From assembly GCF_000001735.4 (NCBI RefSeq), contig NC_003074.8, positions 21,707,261 through 21,771,260 of the forward strand: a stretch of DNA of 64,000 nt. The letters are read 5' to 3'. The translations under genes and the position numbers were made by a program. How positions within the stretch are numbered: position 1 is the stretch's first letter; every line of letters starts with the position of its first letter. The DNA is from Arabidopsis thaliana. Lineage: Eukaryota > Streptophyta > Magnoliopsida > Brassicales > Brassicaceae. The notes under the pieces are model-generated. The model saw only the letters and a list, made by a program, of their open reading frames with translations, ran no database searches and was not told the origin of the DNA. This document shows, piece by piece, positions 41,302 through 52,301 of this stretch.

Positions 41302-42336
41302 ATGTTGAAGCGTACTGACAAATGGAAATCTTCGCATGGATCTCGAATCCATCAATTCGGACTTGTTTTCGTTGTTGGGATCTTCCTGGTGGTGGTTCTG
41401 TTATTTTGTTTCAGTGGCAAGAATCAGAGCACGAAAATGCAACTACCGAAACAGATCTCTAACAATGTCAAGCCCGAATTGCAATCTCAGCCAACATTAG
41501 AGATTCAGAACGAGACTCAATTGATATGGACGATACCAAATTCACCAAAAGCAGTTCTGTTTATAGCTCATGGTTGCCACAGGAAAGCTTCAGACTTTTG
41601 GGACAAATCTTCAGATTGTCCTCAATGTACTGGCCTACCAGAGGAGAGGATTCTTATGCGATTTGCCCTAGCTCGAAAGTTTGCTGTTTTAACTGTATCT
41701 AGCACTGGAACATGCTGGACATTTGGGAAGGAAAAAACGATTGTTGGAAGTATAATAAAATCGTGGGTCGAGAAGCATAAGCTCGAAAGACTTCCGCTTG
41801 TTGCGTTAGGGGCTTCATCTGGTGGCTACTTTGTCTCGGCTCTTGCAACAGAAATGCAGTTTAGTAGCATTGTGCTTATGATTGCTGAAGGAGTCTTTGA
41901 TCAAATTAGTATCAGTAAACAGTATCCGCCTACTCTGTTTGTGCACATGCCTAAAGATGTGTATAGACAACAAAAGATTAGAGAGTTCTTAGAAGGTCTT
42001 AGAATGGAAGGTATTGATGCTGCAGAGATTGAATGCTTGGATTTGCCGATTTCTCCGGATTTCTTGGCAGATAGGATTCCAGGTCTTGATTCAGATGTCT
42101 CGGCCAAACTATTTAAGTTGTTTCGAGACAAGGGATTTGTTGATGAGAAGGGATACATGAAACGTGATGGACGGAGAACACCGTGGAAACAAGCTCTTAG
42201 TGGCTACAAAATATCACTGGAGCAAAGTTTGATTACTCCTGTTGAGGAAGAACTGAATCTTGCATATGCATATCATGAGATGACGAGCTTGCAGTCTGAT
42301 CAAATATTCAGCTGGTTTGAATCGCATATGAGCTAA
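41302..42336 (+). CDS. Membrane-anchored alpha/beta-hydrolase-like protein (At3g58800)
   Basis: A single coding exon of 344 aa. Residues about 16-36 (QFGLVFVVGIFLVVVLLFCF) form one hydrophobic anchor after a short basic N-terminus (MLKRTDKWKSSHGSR), suggesting a type II membrane or secretory protein. The rest looks like an alpha/beta-hydrolase fold: AVLFIAHGCHRKASDFW resembles the oxyanion strand, and LVALGASSGGYFV supplies a G-x-S-x-G-G nucleophile elbow. ECLDLPISPDF is Cys/Asp-bearing, but a catalytic Asp/His pair cannot be assigned by eye. ATG 41302 is used because a leader intron acceptor (tttgcag) ends two bases before it. Substrate unknown. Confidence 0.85.
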   Translation: MLKRTDKWKSSHGSRIHQFGLVFVVGIFLVVVLLFCFSGKNQSTKMQLPKQISNNVKPELQSQPTLEIQNETQLIWTIPNSPKAVLFIAHGCHRKASDFWDKSSDCPQCTGLPEERILMRFALARKFAVLTVSSTGTCWTFGKEKTIVGSIIKSWVEKHKLERLPLVALGASSGGYFVSALATEMQFSSIVLMIAEGVFDQISISKQYPPTLFVHMPKDVYRQQKIREFLEGLRMEGIDAAEIECLDLPISPDFLADRIPGLDSDVSAKLFKLFRDKGFVDEKGYMKRDGRRTPWKQALSGYKISLEQSLITPVEEELNLAYAYHEMTSLQSDQIFSWFESHMS

Positions 42337-43452
42337 TTGGCTGTCAGATTTTCATGTAACAAGATCATTCTTTGAAAGCTGTAAGATGTATTGCACAGGA
42401 CAATCTATTTGACTCCAATGGAACATGCCTAAACAGTCGATTTACTTACGATTTGAGTCTGAAAAGATCATGGTCACTCTGGTTGCTGTGATTTAGAGTT
42501 AAGAATAGAATTTTGGTTAGTGTAACTAAACTCTCCGTTTAAATTCAGCAGAGTTTCGTAAGGTCAGCTGCTTTTTGATTCTCATTTGTAGTTAACTAAG
42601 ACCGCTAAGTCTGTTGTGGTTTTGGAATCTGTAAGAACTCTTAATTTAAGAATGTTGGATGATATTGCAATCTCTTGTAAGCTGCTGTCCATATTGAGGG
42701 ATTTTGTGGGATAATAACCTACTCTAAAGCAAGATAGCCAAAGCTAGAAATCCTCTTGTTAAGACATCTTATGATATACAAATCTTTGTTTCTACTTTCT
42801 TCATTCATTCTGCAGGTAGCGAAAGGATTTGGTAGTTAAATAAGTGGCTGGTCAACGAAAAATCAAAAGCATAATGCTTTCAAGAACCAAGGTATGTCTT
42901 CTTTTATCTGTTATTAAAATTTCTGATACCGCTTTGTATATGTGCTTTGATAGGACTACATGTTTTATGTGCCCTGATAATCTTCGGAAATTGAAAAAGT
43001 CAAACCAAAAAAAATGATTTGCAGATCGGCTAATGAAGAACAGTTCAATTAAAAGTCTAATAGATAGTCTTAAAATAAAGAAAGGTTTGATAGTCAATAG
43101 TCATTTCGTGTCTCAGATGGATTACCAATGTAATATATAATATATGATACTATATAGTTTTGAGAAAGAGACTAGATGGGAGGCATGTATCATGACTTTC
43201 TCTATTTCTTTTTGTTCTCTCTCAGTTTTCCAATATTGCGTATAACTTTTGGTTTTGAGGTTTTATATATAAAGAGTTTGCCAGAATGGTATGGTGACAC
43301 CCAAATTACATCTCGATCTCTCTCTTACAAAAAAGGTATCTTACTTGTTTGTCTCTAGACAAACACTATATCGTCTTTCTTCCTCCTGTCTTGCGTCCTT
43401 ATTTCTCTCTTTTGATGCGTTTTTAATTGCAAGGAGTTGTTTTTTTTTTCAG
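42337..43452. other. MTPA2 promoter and leader
   Basis: The 3' UTR of the hydrolase-like gene, then the MTPA2 promoter and leader. A leader intron is likely: donor gtatgt at 42892 and acceptor tttcag ending at 43452, immediately before the ATG. An in-frame ATG at 43291 within it would lengthen the protein by 54 aa if unspliced. Confidence 0.5.
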
Positions 43453-44589
43453 ATGAAAGACCATATTCATGAGCATGACCACATGGTTCAGATTTGTGGG
43501 GAAGTTTCATCAGGAGAAACAAGCTTGGTGGGCATCAAGAAGACATGTGGAGAAGCGCCTTGCGGATTCTCAGATGCCAAGACCAGTTCAATAGAAGCTC
43601 AAGAGCGTGCAGCATCAATGAGAAAGCTATTAATAGCTGTTCTTCTCTGTGCCATTTTCATAGTTGTAGAAGTCGTTGGAGGAATCAAGGCCAACAGTCT
43701 TGCGATTCTCACAGATGCAGCTCATCTGTTATCTGATGTTGCAGCCTTTGCAATATCTTTGTTCTCGCTCTGGGCTTCGGGATGGAAGGCAAACCCTCAG
43801 CAATCTTATGGGTTTTTCAGAATAGAGATTCTTGGTGCTCTTGTCTCCATTCAAATGATTTGGCTTCTTGCTGGTATCTTGGTTTATGAAGCCATTGTTA
43901 GACTTAACAACGGTAGTGGTGAAGTGGAGGGATCTCTTATGTTTGCTGTCTCTGCAGTTGGCTTACTTGTGAACATTGCAATGGCTATTCTGTTAGGTCA
44001 TGACCATGGTCATGGTCATGGTCATAGTCATGACAATGGTCACGGTCATAGTCATGATCATGGCCATGGAATAGCCGCAACCGAGCATCATCATGACTCT
44101 GGTCATGATGAATCACAACTATCTGATGTCTTAATCGAGCAAAAGAAGCAGCGTAATGTAAATATTCAAGGGGCTTATCTTCACGTGCTGGGAGATTCGA
44201 TACAGAGCGTAGGAGTGATGATAGGAGGAGCAATCATATGGTATAAGCCGGAGTGGAAGATCCTTGATTTGATATGCACATTGGTTTTCTCTGTGATTGT
44301 GTTAGGGACAACAATTGGGATGCTTAGGAACATTCTAGAGGTTTTAATGGAGTCAACACCACGAGAGATTGACCCGACAATGCTTGAAAAGGGAGTGTGT
44401 GAAATTGAAGAAGTGGTGGCTGTTCATGAGCTTCACATTTGGGCGATTACTGTCGGCAAACTTTTGTTGGCATGTCATGTTAAAATCAGACCTGAGGCAG
44501 AGGCAGATATGGTTTTGGACAAGATTATCGATTACATTAAGAGGGAACACAACATTAGTCACGTGACTATTCAGATCGAACGTCAATGA
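43453..44589 (+). CDS. MTPA2: Metal tolerance protein A2 (MTP3), vacuolar zinc transporter of the CDF family
   Basis: One coding exon, 378 aa. Six hydrophobic segments match the cation diffusion facilitator fold. The metal-binding sites are [10 protein letters not shown] in TM2 and HVLGDSIQS in TM5 (the two HxxxD motifs of Zn-type CDFs). Between TM4 and TM5 lies a cytosolic His loop built of HG/HD repeats (DNA about 43999-44100). The C-terminal cytosolic domain includes [19 protein letters not shown]. The protein exchanges Zn2+ (and Co2+) for H+ to load the vacuole; MTP3 is known to act in root cells under Zn excess or Fe shortage. The start follows a leader intron acceptor directly, favouring this 378-aa form. 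Confidence 0.95.
   Translation: MKDHIHEHDHMVQICGEVSSGETSLVGIKKTCGEAPCGFSDAKTSSIEAQERAASMRKLLIAVLLCAIFIVVEVVGGIKANSLAILTDAAHLLSDVAAFAISLFSLWASGWKANPQQSYGFFRIEILGALVSIQMIWLLAGILVYEAIVRLNNGSGEVEGSLMFAVSAVGLLVNIAMAILLGHDHGHGHGHSHDNGHGHSHDHGHGIAATEHHHDSGHDESQLSDVLIEQKKQRNVNIQGAYLHVLGDSIQSVGVMIGGAIIWYKPEWKILDLICTLVFSVIVLGTTIGMLRNILEVLMESTPREIDPTMLEKGVCEIEEVVAVHELHIWAITVGKLLLACHVKIRPEAEADMVLDKIIDYIKREHNISHVTIQIERQ
43999..44100 (+). repeat. Histidine-rich tandem hexamer repeat (coding)
   Basis: Units of the form GGTCAT(G/A)(A/G) repeat imperfectly and encode the [20 protein letters not shown] His loop of the zinc transporter. The same DNA encodes Asp/His-rich peptides in other frames, which are shadows. 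Confidence 0.8.
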
Positions 44590-45338
44590 AGCAACGTGAC
44601 AAGGCGTTTTTGCATTATCATATCTACTTTGTCTGACCATTTTGTAATGTTTGTCTTGTGTACAAAAGTGTTTTTTTTTCCCAACGTATGTATCATATTG
44701 TCTATAATTGTTTTTTGGTTTGAGGATAAGCCCTGCGTTAACGATCAAGGACAAAGTCCCTTTTCCCCTGTTTCTAGATCTGTTTCGTGTTCTTCACGAA
44801 ATCTTTATTTCTATGTATGTTAACAAAAGGGAACTGCTGATGAATTAGAAGATGCTTGTGGGTATCATCTATAGAAAATGGATTATAAAACGCTAATTGA
44901 AGATCATAGATGAAGCAGAGCAGATATAAGCATTGTTGGACTAAGCTCAGTTATCGACCATGACTCTGGTTTCGGTTTCATGGAAGTTGATTCTCAATTT
45001 TAAACACTTAACGTTTAAGAAGAAGAACATGATTTTCAGGCATCATCACCAATTTGCCCACTGGGCTTCTATTTGGGCCTGAATTACGTTATCAGCCCAA
45101 AGTCAAGCAATCCTGCTTTGTTTTACCGAATTAAACCGATGATATTTAGAAAACCGGATAAAACAGAACCAAAACTTACACTAGATTCTCCGAGTCTGCT
45201 GCTTTCAATTTTACGGCTTCTCCGATGCCTTTGTCGAACTATAAGTCTGGGACTTTCTCTCTGCCTCTCGCTGGGTATTTTGCATTTCTTCATATCTTCG
45301 CTTGTAAGGCCATAGAAGTCAGCTACTAATCACTCCCA

Positions 45339-45370
<32 letters not shown>

Positions 45371-45699
45371 TCTCACTGGACGCATTCATTGAAATCGCTT
45401 AATTTTGGGTCTTAAGGTAGGTGGTGAAGTTTACTCTTTTCTACTGCTTCTACTAATTATATTCTCCTTTGTGGGTCCTTTTTGTTGTGGTCTAATTTGC
45501 ATAGTTACAAATCCATGTTTGAATTAACCTCTCCAGTTACTCCATTTTTACCTTACTGTCAAACATTAACATTCCTCTGTTTGTTGATCCTGCACATTGG
45601 AACTGTTTGTTATTTATGTATCCATGATGTTTTAATAAAAAGCCTTGAGATTTTGTCTACTTAACAATATATTATTACCTCTTGTTTCGTGCAGAGAAG
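44590..45699. other. MTPA2 3' region and F-box gene leader with leader intron
   Basis: The MTPA2 3' UTR (to about 44830), a spacer with TGGGCY site II motifs near 45060-45080, then a CT microsatellite at 45339-45364 in the F-box gene leader. A leader intron runs from 45417 (gtaggt) to 45694 (gtgcag), ending five bases before the F-box ATG. Confidence 0.5.
45339..45364. repeat. CT microsatellite, 13 units, in an F-box gene leader
   Basis: A perfect CT run in the presumed leader of the frameshifted F-box gene, upstream of the leader intron donor at 45417. Confidence 0.9.
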
Positions 45700-47355
45700 A
45701 TGGATGGTGTTAGCAGTCTACCAAACGAGCTTCTTTGTCACATATTGTCCTTCCTTACCACAAAGGAGGCTGCTTTGACTTCTATTCTCTCCAAGAGGTG
45801 GCGCAATCTCATTGCATTTGTTCCTAATCTTTACATTGATGACACTGTGTTTCTCCATCCAGAAGAGGGTAAGCGGGATAGGCCCGAAATTATACAGAGC
45901 TTCATGGATTTTGTGGATAGAATACTGGCTTTGCAGGGTAATTATCCCATTAAGAAATGCTCCCTCAAGTGTTTAACCGAGGTTGATTCAGTTCGTGTGG
46001 ATGCTTGGATAAGTAATGTGTTGGCGCGTGGTGTTACGGACCTTGATCTATTAATCATCTTGGATTGTGAGAGTGATGATAACTATCGGCTGTCTCCAAA
46101 ATGTCTCCAGAGCAGCACACTAGTTAGCCTGAAAATAGACGGTGGAATTGATATTGGTTGGGTGGCTGGGACCGTTTTCTTACCGATGCTTAAAACTCTC
46201 TCTCTCTTGACTCAGCTCGGGTTGATAACTTTGACATTCTTCTTCTTGCTTTGCCTGCACTTGAGGAATTAGCCCTGGTTGATGTAATCTGGAAAGATGA
46301 GGATGTGATCGTATCAAGTCCAAGCCTCAAGACCCTAACCATATATGACATTTATTGTTTTAGCAATTTATCATTTGATACACCGAGTCTCGTTTACTTT
46401 AAGTACTATGGTTGTGTTCCGCAGGATTACCCACTAGTTAATATGAAAAACTTATTTGATGCTCGAATCATCTTCATGCTACAACTCCCGGGAGCTAGAG
46501 AACCAGATGATGATCATTGGTTCGACCAAAACGTTGCTCTCAGATATAGCAATGTGTGGAAACTCTTTCTTGGCTTACAAAATGTTCCAAATCTTTACTT
46601 GTCTCCTGATACTCTCAAGGTCAGTTTTCAATCTCTCTTGGAATATTTTTATTCAACTGGTCTCGAGGAAATAAAACATGATTTTGTCTCAACTCCTGGA
46701 GCATAACTGGTCTAGTTTTGAAACATGTAATTGCAAATTATTTAGTTGAGTTTTTTTTTTCTTATTTTCAGGTGCTTTCTCTATATTGTGAATCGATGCC
46801 GGTGTTCAAAAACCTCAAATCATTAGCTATTAAGAGTGGCAAGGAACGAGGTTGGCAGGCAATCCCAGTTCTTCTAAGGAACTGTCCACATTTAGAAACT
46901 CTAGTCATTGAGGTATAAAAGCAACTCATTTTCCAAACATGTACAAAGATTGAGCTCATACTTTGAATCTCTTATTGTCTTCTTTATGCTTTCAGGGTGT
47001 CTTGCACAATGTCACAGATAAATGTGGGGATGCTTGTGACTGCATTTCTAGGGAGGACAAAGGTCGTTCGCTGACATCTTGTCCAGTAAAAATGTTAGAG
47101 ATTCGAGGGTTTAGAGGAACAATGAAAGAGATGACAATGATGAAGCATTTCTTGGACTATTTTCTGTGTCTGAAGGCGATGAACATCTATGTTGAAGAGA
47201 ATGATCCTACAGAGCTCAGATTCCCTGAAGTGTCTAAATGTATCATGCAGATGATGGAAGAATACAACAAGTTATCGAGTTGCAACGTCGAACTCCTTGT
47301 GACTGATTACTTTTACTTCTCTGAGAAGTGGACTGCAAAAGGAAGAATTCTCTGA
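45700..47355 (+). pseudogene. F-box/FBD gene with a CT-repeat frameshift (At3g58820)
   Basis: The gene starts [19 protein letters not shown], an F-box with the usual [14 protein letters not shown] helix. It has the three-exon architecture of its relatives: 45700-46619, 46772-46912 and 46996-47355. The last exon is an FBD domain ([18 protein letters not shown]) ending [10 protein letters not shown]. The reading frame breaks at the CT run 46196-46207: paralogues read LKTLTLDS there, whereas this copy has two extra bases and the original frame stops at 46272. Downstream of the shift, the second frame, exon 2 and exon 3 are open and splice in phase. As read, only the F-box and part of the LRR-like region (about 190 aa) would be made. 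It would otherwise be an SCF substrate adaptor. Confidence 0.75.
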
Positions 47356-47911
47356 CAAAACAAAACTTGCTCAAAGTTTTGTCAAAGGTCCCATGGAAAT
47401 TCATTCCGGTTCTTTTGTTTAATTGGCTTGAAAACCGTTCAAAAAACCAAACCAATTGCAAAACCATTGAACTTTCTTATTCTTTTTCTCCGAATGTTTA
47501 TAGTAATTTACTATCGATGGCTTACTTCAATTGATTCTTCGCCACAAATTTGCTGAGTTGTTCTTTGTGACGTCTTTACCTTTTTTTTTCGAATGACGTG
47601 GCTAATAAGCTACAACATACCAATCATCTTAAGCTCAATATAGGAAGACTTAACCGTTTTCATCGCAAAAGATATACAACTTTTTTCCGAAACATCACAT
47701 TTTTTTGATTCCATACCTCTTTGCGTAAATGTTCTTTTAACTATGAAGACCCCTGATATGAAGATCTTGCGGGTATAAAAATACAAGTACAATATCAAAA
47801 ATGGCATTTTTTATCATGATGCATTTGGCCAAAACCCAAACTCAAAATTTCAATTACAAAAAAAAAACAAGGAACAAAGTTGTTGTTGCAATAGCAAAAT
47901 GAGAATCCTTC
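47356..47911. other. Convergent 3' spacer
   Basis: The 3' UTRs of the F-box gene (+) and PGPP1 (-). No gene is visible. Confidence 0.45.
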
Positions 47912-49392
47912 TTACAAATCTGATGGAACTTTAACAAACTGTGTTATATCTGATACCAAACTATGATCCACAGGCTTCAAACCTTTTCTCAACCAACGTT
48001 TCAACAAGGCCAACTCTAATCTCCTCACCTGCAACAAAAAAAATGAAATAACCCCATTCAGCTATATTGTACAACATTTTTGGAAAGCTAAAAGTGAGAT
48101 GCAGAAAATAGTTATGTGCTTACTTCCCCTGAATCAGTAAACCAAAGTGTACAGTTAAGGAAGAGGAGATAAAAACCAACCTGTCTAACAATGAAAGGCT
48201 CCTCAGCTCGACTCAAAGGCTCGGTTAATACGGTTAGAAATCCGTTTCTGTTCCCGTAAACGATATCTGTGAAAGGTCGATCACCCACCTGCCCACAAAC
48301 ACTTAAACACATAAAGATCTTATCTACCAAAAATCAAATTACCAGTTTAATCCCTAACACTCATCATGAAATTACCATGATTAGCTCTGAAGATGTGCAA
48401 CCAAAGTGTTTCTCAACTTCTTCAGCAGTTCCTGCAGGCTTCTTCACTCCTAAAATCATGATTCAAAAACAATCCTTATCAGTTACAATGCTAAAACATC
48501 CAAGGTAACCACAGTAGATCAGAACAAGTCACTTACTATGCCTCAACACTCTAATTCCTATTTCAGCCTCCAATGCTTTAGCTTTCGAATCATCATGATC
48601 GTATTCCGTGAGCCCTGATAGTATTTCACCAAACCCGAAAGTAAACAAAAGATGTTAGCTTAAACTCCAACAAAAACCAGACAAACAAACAAAAAAAATT
48701 CAAAACTTTATCCAAATGTTACCAGCGGAATTGCTAAACACGGCGATGTCATGGCCAAAAACGGCTTTACACCGCTCAATGGAAGGACGTAATGGTGGCC
48801 AAATCGCTAGAGAATAAGGAGCCGTAAGAGTGTTATCTTTATCAAACACTACACCTTTGAAGCCCTTTCTCTTCAGCACTTCCCAATCAATGTATCTTAA
48901 ATCTTTCACAGAAACATGCGGAAGAACAAATTGACGATCTTTAACAACAACGGAGACCGAAGAAACGATACCCTCAATATTGATTCGTTGCCCAAGAGCC
49001 GCTTTCAGATCTGCCCACCACATGTTCGACGAAATTGCCAACCCTTTGTTGTTGTCTTCTACTCTCGGCAACACCAATTCGCGTGGCTCTCCGTCGAATT
49101 GTTCCGGGATCCGGTTAGAGAATCCTGGGTCTTCGGTGGGAGAGCTAAATTGGTAAAGAAGAAACGAATCTTCAAACGTGGGTAGACGCAGATTCTGCTT
49201 TTGGCTTCGATGGGTTGTCGTCGTTTGCAGAGGAGACGAAGAAGAAGACGAAGGAGGAGGAGGAGAGCAAATGGGTTTGGTGGAGCAGGAGATGAGATTA
49301 GGGTTTCGTTTGTGACGAGGAGGAGAAAGAAGGAAGCTTTTGGGGATTGGGTAGTAGGAAGTAGTGGAGGCAGCCATCGATGGGGTCTGCAT
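47912..49392 (-). CDS. PGPP1: HAD-family phosphatase, plastid phosphatidylglycerophosphate phosphatase
   Basis: Five exons on the minus strand: 49392-48723, 48614-48537, 48449-48376, 48288-48181 and 48028-47912, giving 348 aa. A long Ser/Thr/Pro-rich N-terminus (MQTPSMAASTTSYYPIPKSF, then SSSSSPLQ) looks like a chloroplast transit peptide. HAD motif I is VVFDKDNTLTAPY (nucleophile Asp in DxDxT). Motif II is AVFSNSAG, and VGDRPFTDIVYGNRNG supplies the motif IV aspartates. The family (yeast Gep4-like) removes phosphate from PGP to give phosphatidylglycerol for thylakoids. The symbol is from memory of At3g58830. No damage is seen; the first donor (gtaaca) is ordinary. Confidence 0.88.
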
Positions 49393-50238
49393 CTCAGCCT
49401 TCTTTATAATAAATATTGTTGTTTTACTTTTATTGACCCTAAAATGTAGTTGTAAGTTGTTTATCGAGAATTTCCAGATTTCTTGGAGCTGTTTTAGAAA
49501 AATATGATGACTCTTTTCCTTCCACACGCTTTGATTTCCAAAAATATAAACGGACACTAGTCAAATTAACCTTAACAAATTGACAAGTCAAATTGTATGT
49601 TTTGCTCATGTGTCCCTCTTGTCTTAAAATGGTCACCTTTCAACACATTCATTTCATGGCATCTCCATCCACTATGCGTGTTGCAGATTTTGAAGTATCT
49701 GAATCCAAAAACGGTCCCTTGATATGCTCTTCCAAGAAGCAATTTTAAAACGGTTCTAATGTAAAGTTAGTACTCGTGGACTTAGGATAAAGAACTATAC
49801 TGGCCAAGCAATTCTGTTTGAATCATGTTTCTCTTAAAATCCAGTAAATAGAAGACAAGAAGAAGTGATGACGAACGGTTCCGAAATGCATTTTGTGGCA
49901 TATTATAAGGTGAAGTTTTTATCTGTTCCCATTCACAAAACCATGCTAGCCAAACTACCAACAAACATAACAAACTCAAATCCAAACCCAAAGAAATTTG
50001 TGGCAAACCTGTGTAAATCCATTCCTGAAATCAATCTTAAGACAGAGTAGAAGTGATAAAGAACAGTTACCAAATGCTGATCTCATCAACAAAAGTATGA
50101 TAGCCAACAACCAACAAACATCACAAACTCAAATCCAAACCCAAAACAAATTTGTAGCCAACCTATATAATTCCATCCCAGATATCAATCTTAAGAACTT
50201 GGTCATCAGTTATTCTTTCACTAACATATTCATCAAAA
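49393..50238. other. PGPP1 promoter and PMD1 3' flank with a duplicated block
   Basis: The PGPP1 leader and promoter, then PMD1 downstream DNA. A diverged direct duplication of about 150-180 bp lies at 49862-50045 and 50048-50198. No further gene is visible. Confidence 0.5.
49862..50198. repeat. Diverged tandem duplication, two units of about 150-180 bp
   Basis: Both units share acaaactcaaatccaaaccc and end atcaatcttaag, with matching intervening blocks (gaagtgat, a/gaacggttcc versus gaacagttacc, aaatttgt-g/a-gc). The copies lie directly downstream of, and possibly in, the PMD1 3' UTR. Indels separate them, so the event is not recent. Confidence 0.75.
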
Positions 50239-51195
50239 TCACCTTAGCTTAGAATAGCAGACGAAAAAGGTCGCTGCAACCAAACCAGCAGCTCCAACTG
50301 ATCCAGCAGCAACCACTGGCCACTGATACTCAGCTTCCAAGGAACCCTTTTGGTCACCACCATTTGTGTCTCTGACTCCATTACTAGGCTTCATGGTTCT
50401 CTCATTCAAAGCAAAAACCGTCTTGTTACCTTCCTCAACCTTCTTCAGTAACTCGTCCTTCTTCAACTCCAGCTCCTTCTCTCGTTTTTGAGTTTCACTC
50501 AAAGCTTCCTCCGTGAGCTTCTTCTTAGACTTCCATTTCTTCAATTCTTCTACATTCTTCACCAATTCCAGATTCAAAACAATGACTGTCTTCTGCAATT
50601 CCTCAATCTCTCTCTTTTTCTCATCATCTATCTCCCTCATTTCCTCTTCTGATCTAAGTTTCTTACTCTTCTCCTCCATTTCCCTCACTTCCAAAACCCC
50701 AATCTTCCTTTCCAAATCCCTAACCCTCTTCTCAACCTCAGCTCTATCTTTCCTTAAACCCTCAGCTTCCTTCTCACACCCCTCCAGCTTCTCCACTATC
50801 TCCGCCAACGCTTTCTTCAGCTCCGCCACTTCTTCCGCCGTCTTATCCACTCCGTTCAAGGAAGTGATCAGATCGTCATGAAGATTCGACACCTCAGTTT
50901 CAAGCTCCACAGCTCTAGTAGAAATAGCTTCCAAAGCCTTCTTCTCTTCCTCGTACTCCTCGATCTCTTTCTCCATCTCTCCGAATCTCTGATTCATCTC
51001 CGCTTCTACGTCTTTCATCTCTTCAATTTCTCCCGTAAGCCTCTCTAACCTCTCCTTCAATTCACGATTCTCTCTCGTGAGCTCCTGATTCTTGTTCTCC
51101 ATATCCTCAATCTTCCTTTCCAGTTCCGTCGTCTTTACACCACCTTGATCGTAGTCAGAGATCCCCTTCGCCGCACGATCTTCAACATCCGCCAT
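50239..51195 (-). CDS. PMD1: Peroxisomal and mitochondrial division factor 1
   Basis: A single coding exon of 318 aa, starting MADVEDRAAKGISDYDQGG. From about residue 25 to 260 it is almost continuous coiled coil rich in Glu, Lys and Leu heptads. The last 25 residues contain one hydrophobic segment (VVAAGSVGAAGLVAATFFVC) and end YSKLR, a tail anchor. The plant-specific protein sits on peroxisome and mitochondrion outer membranes and promotes fission or proliferation independently of the DRP3/FIS1 machinery (established for PMD1/PMD2). A leader intron is visible on the minus strand (donor GTAAAC at 51421, acceptor ending 51207). The coding sequence is intact. Confidence 0.94.
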   Translation of the reverse strand: MADVEDRAAKGISDYDQGGVKTTELERKIEDMENKNQELTRENRELKERLERLTGEIEEMKDVEAEMNQRFGEMEKEIEEYEEEKKALEAISTRAVELETEVSNLHDDLITSLNGVDKTAEEVAELKKALAEIVEKLEGCEKEAEGLRKDRAEVEKRVRDLERKIGVLEVREMEEKSKKLRSEEEMREIDDEKKREIEELQKTVIVLNLELVKNVEELKKWKSKKKLTEEALSETQKREKELELKKDELLKKVEEGNKTVFALNERTMKPSNGVRDTNGGDQKGSLEAEYQWPVVAAGSVGAAGLVAATFFVCYSKLR

Positions 51196-52301
51196 TTACG
51201 CTTCTACTAGAGAAAATTCAACACAGAATTAAGACTCAATAACACGAATAACTCAACAAAATGTAAAGTTTGATGCTTTAGAGAAGAATCAGTCACTCTG
51301 ACTTTTTCCCAGCAATCTCACACATCAATCATCATGATGATGATAATGACATTTCGTTAATCGGAAAAATCTGGTATGACGAATAACAAAAAAATAGTAA
51401 GAGAATTCTATTGAGGTTTACCTTCCGATTTTCCGGTGGAGGGATCGGCTAATCGGAAAGATTCGATTTTTAGGGTTTATACTTTACAGAGTGAGTGACA
51501 ACAAATGGCGTTGAGAAATTGGGCGGTCCTGAATACCCACGTGTTTAAAGCAAGTCCACTTGGCTGCATCATTTTCAGTGATCTCTGTTATATGGGCCTT
51601 AAGGTCCATTAGTAGTTAAGCTCCATCAGGCCCAAATCGTTGCTTGCAGAGTTATTATTATTCTTGTTCGGTGAGTTCTATTTTGTCTTCCTTGTTTCAT
51701 GAGTTTTATATATGTTTTTTTTGAACCTTATTGGTAATGCGCTCTATCAGACCCAAGTCTGCTATTATCGCTTGCAGAGTTATTATTGTTCGTTTATTCT
51801 TTGTTCGATGAGTTCTTTTTTTGGCTTCCTTGTTTCATGAGTTTATATGTTTTTTCTGACAATATTATTGGTGACTAAATATAAAGATAAAGAAAAAAAT
51901 AATTATTTTTCACTTCTTTATTTGATGTAAATTAAATGTTAAATTTTATACCATTTTCATTTTCATTTTTTGGTGTAAATGTCAATTATTTTCATTTTAT
52001 TGGCATGTGTTTTATCAAATCTAATGGCTGGAGCACCGAAAGTTATATACTTATATTACTTATATGAATTTGAGATATCAAAGGAGAAATTGTGGAGATA
52101 AAATTTTCATTTCTCGTAATATTTTGGAATAAAAACACATAAGATTGTTTTTTTTTTAAGAACTAAATTATGAACCCGAACTAAACAGCAATATATAAAA
52201 AAAAAAAATATAAGGTGAAAATAAATGAAAAAACAGAGAGAATTCCAAATTGTTTTTTTTTTTCTTCTGATTTTCAGAATTCTAAATTGTTTGTTCAATC
52301 T
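51196..52301. other. PMD1 leader/promoter and PAR2 3' flank with a direct duplication
   Basis: The PMD1 leader, with its intron at 51207-51421, and promoter. Beyond about 51600 comes a diverged direct repeat (51620-51723 and 51740-51858) and then AT-rich DNA leading to the PAR2 3' end. No gene is visible. Confidence 0.5.
51620..51858. repeat. Diverged tandem duplication, two units of about 105-120 bp
   Basis: Each unit runs from gctc(c/t)atcag(g/a)cccaa through cttgcagagttattatt to cttccttgtttcatgagttt. They sit about 120 bp apart in direct orientation and differ by several substitutions and small indels. Confidence 0.75.

Noticed and set aside
50513-50881. 122-aa plus-strand frame over PMD1
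   Set aside because: Ser/Phe-rich antisense reflection of the Glu/Lys coiled coil.
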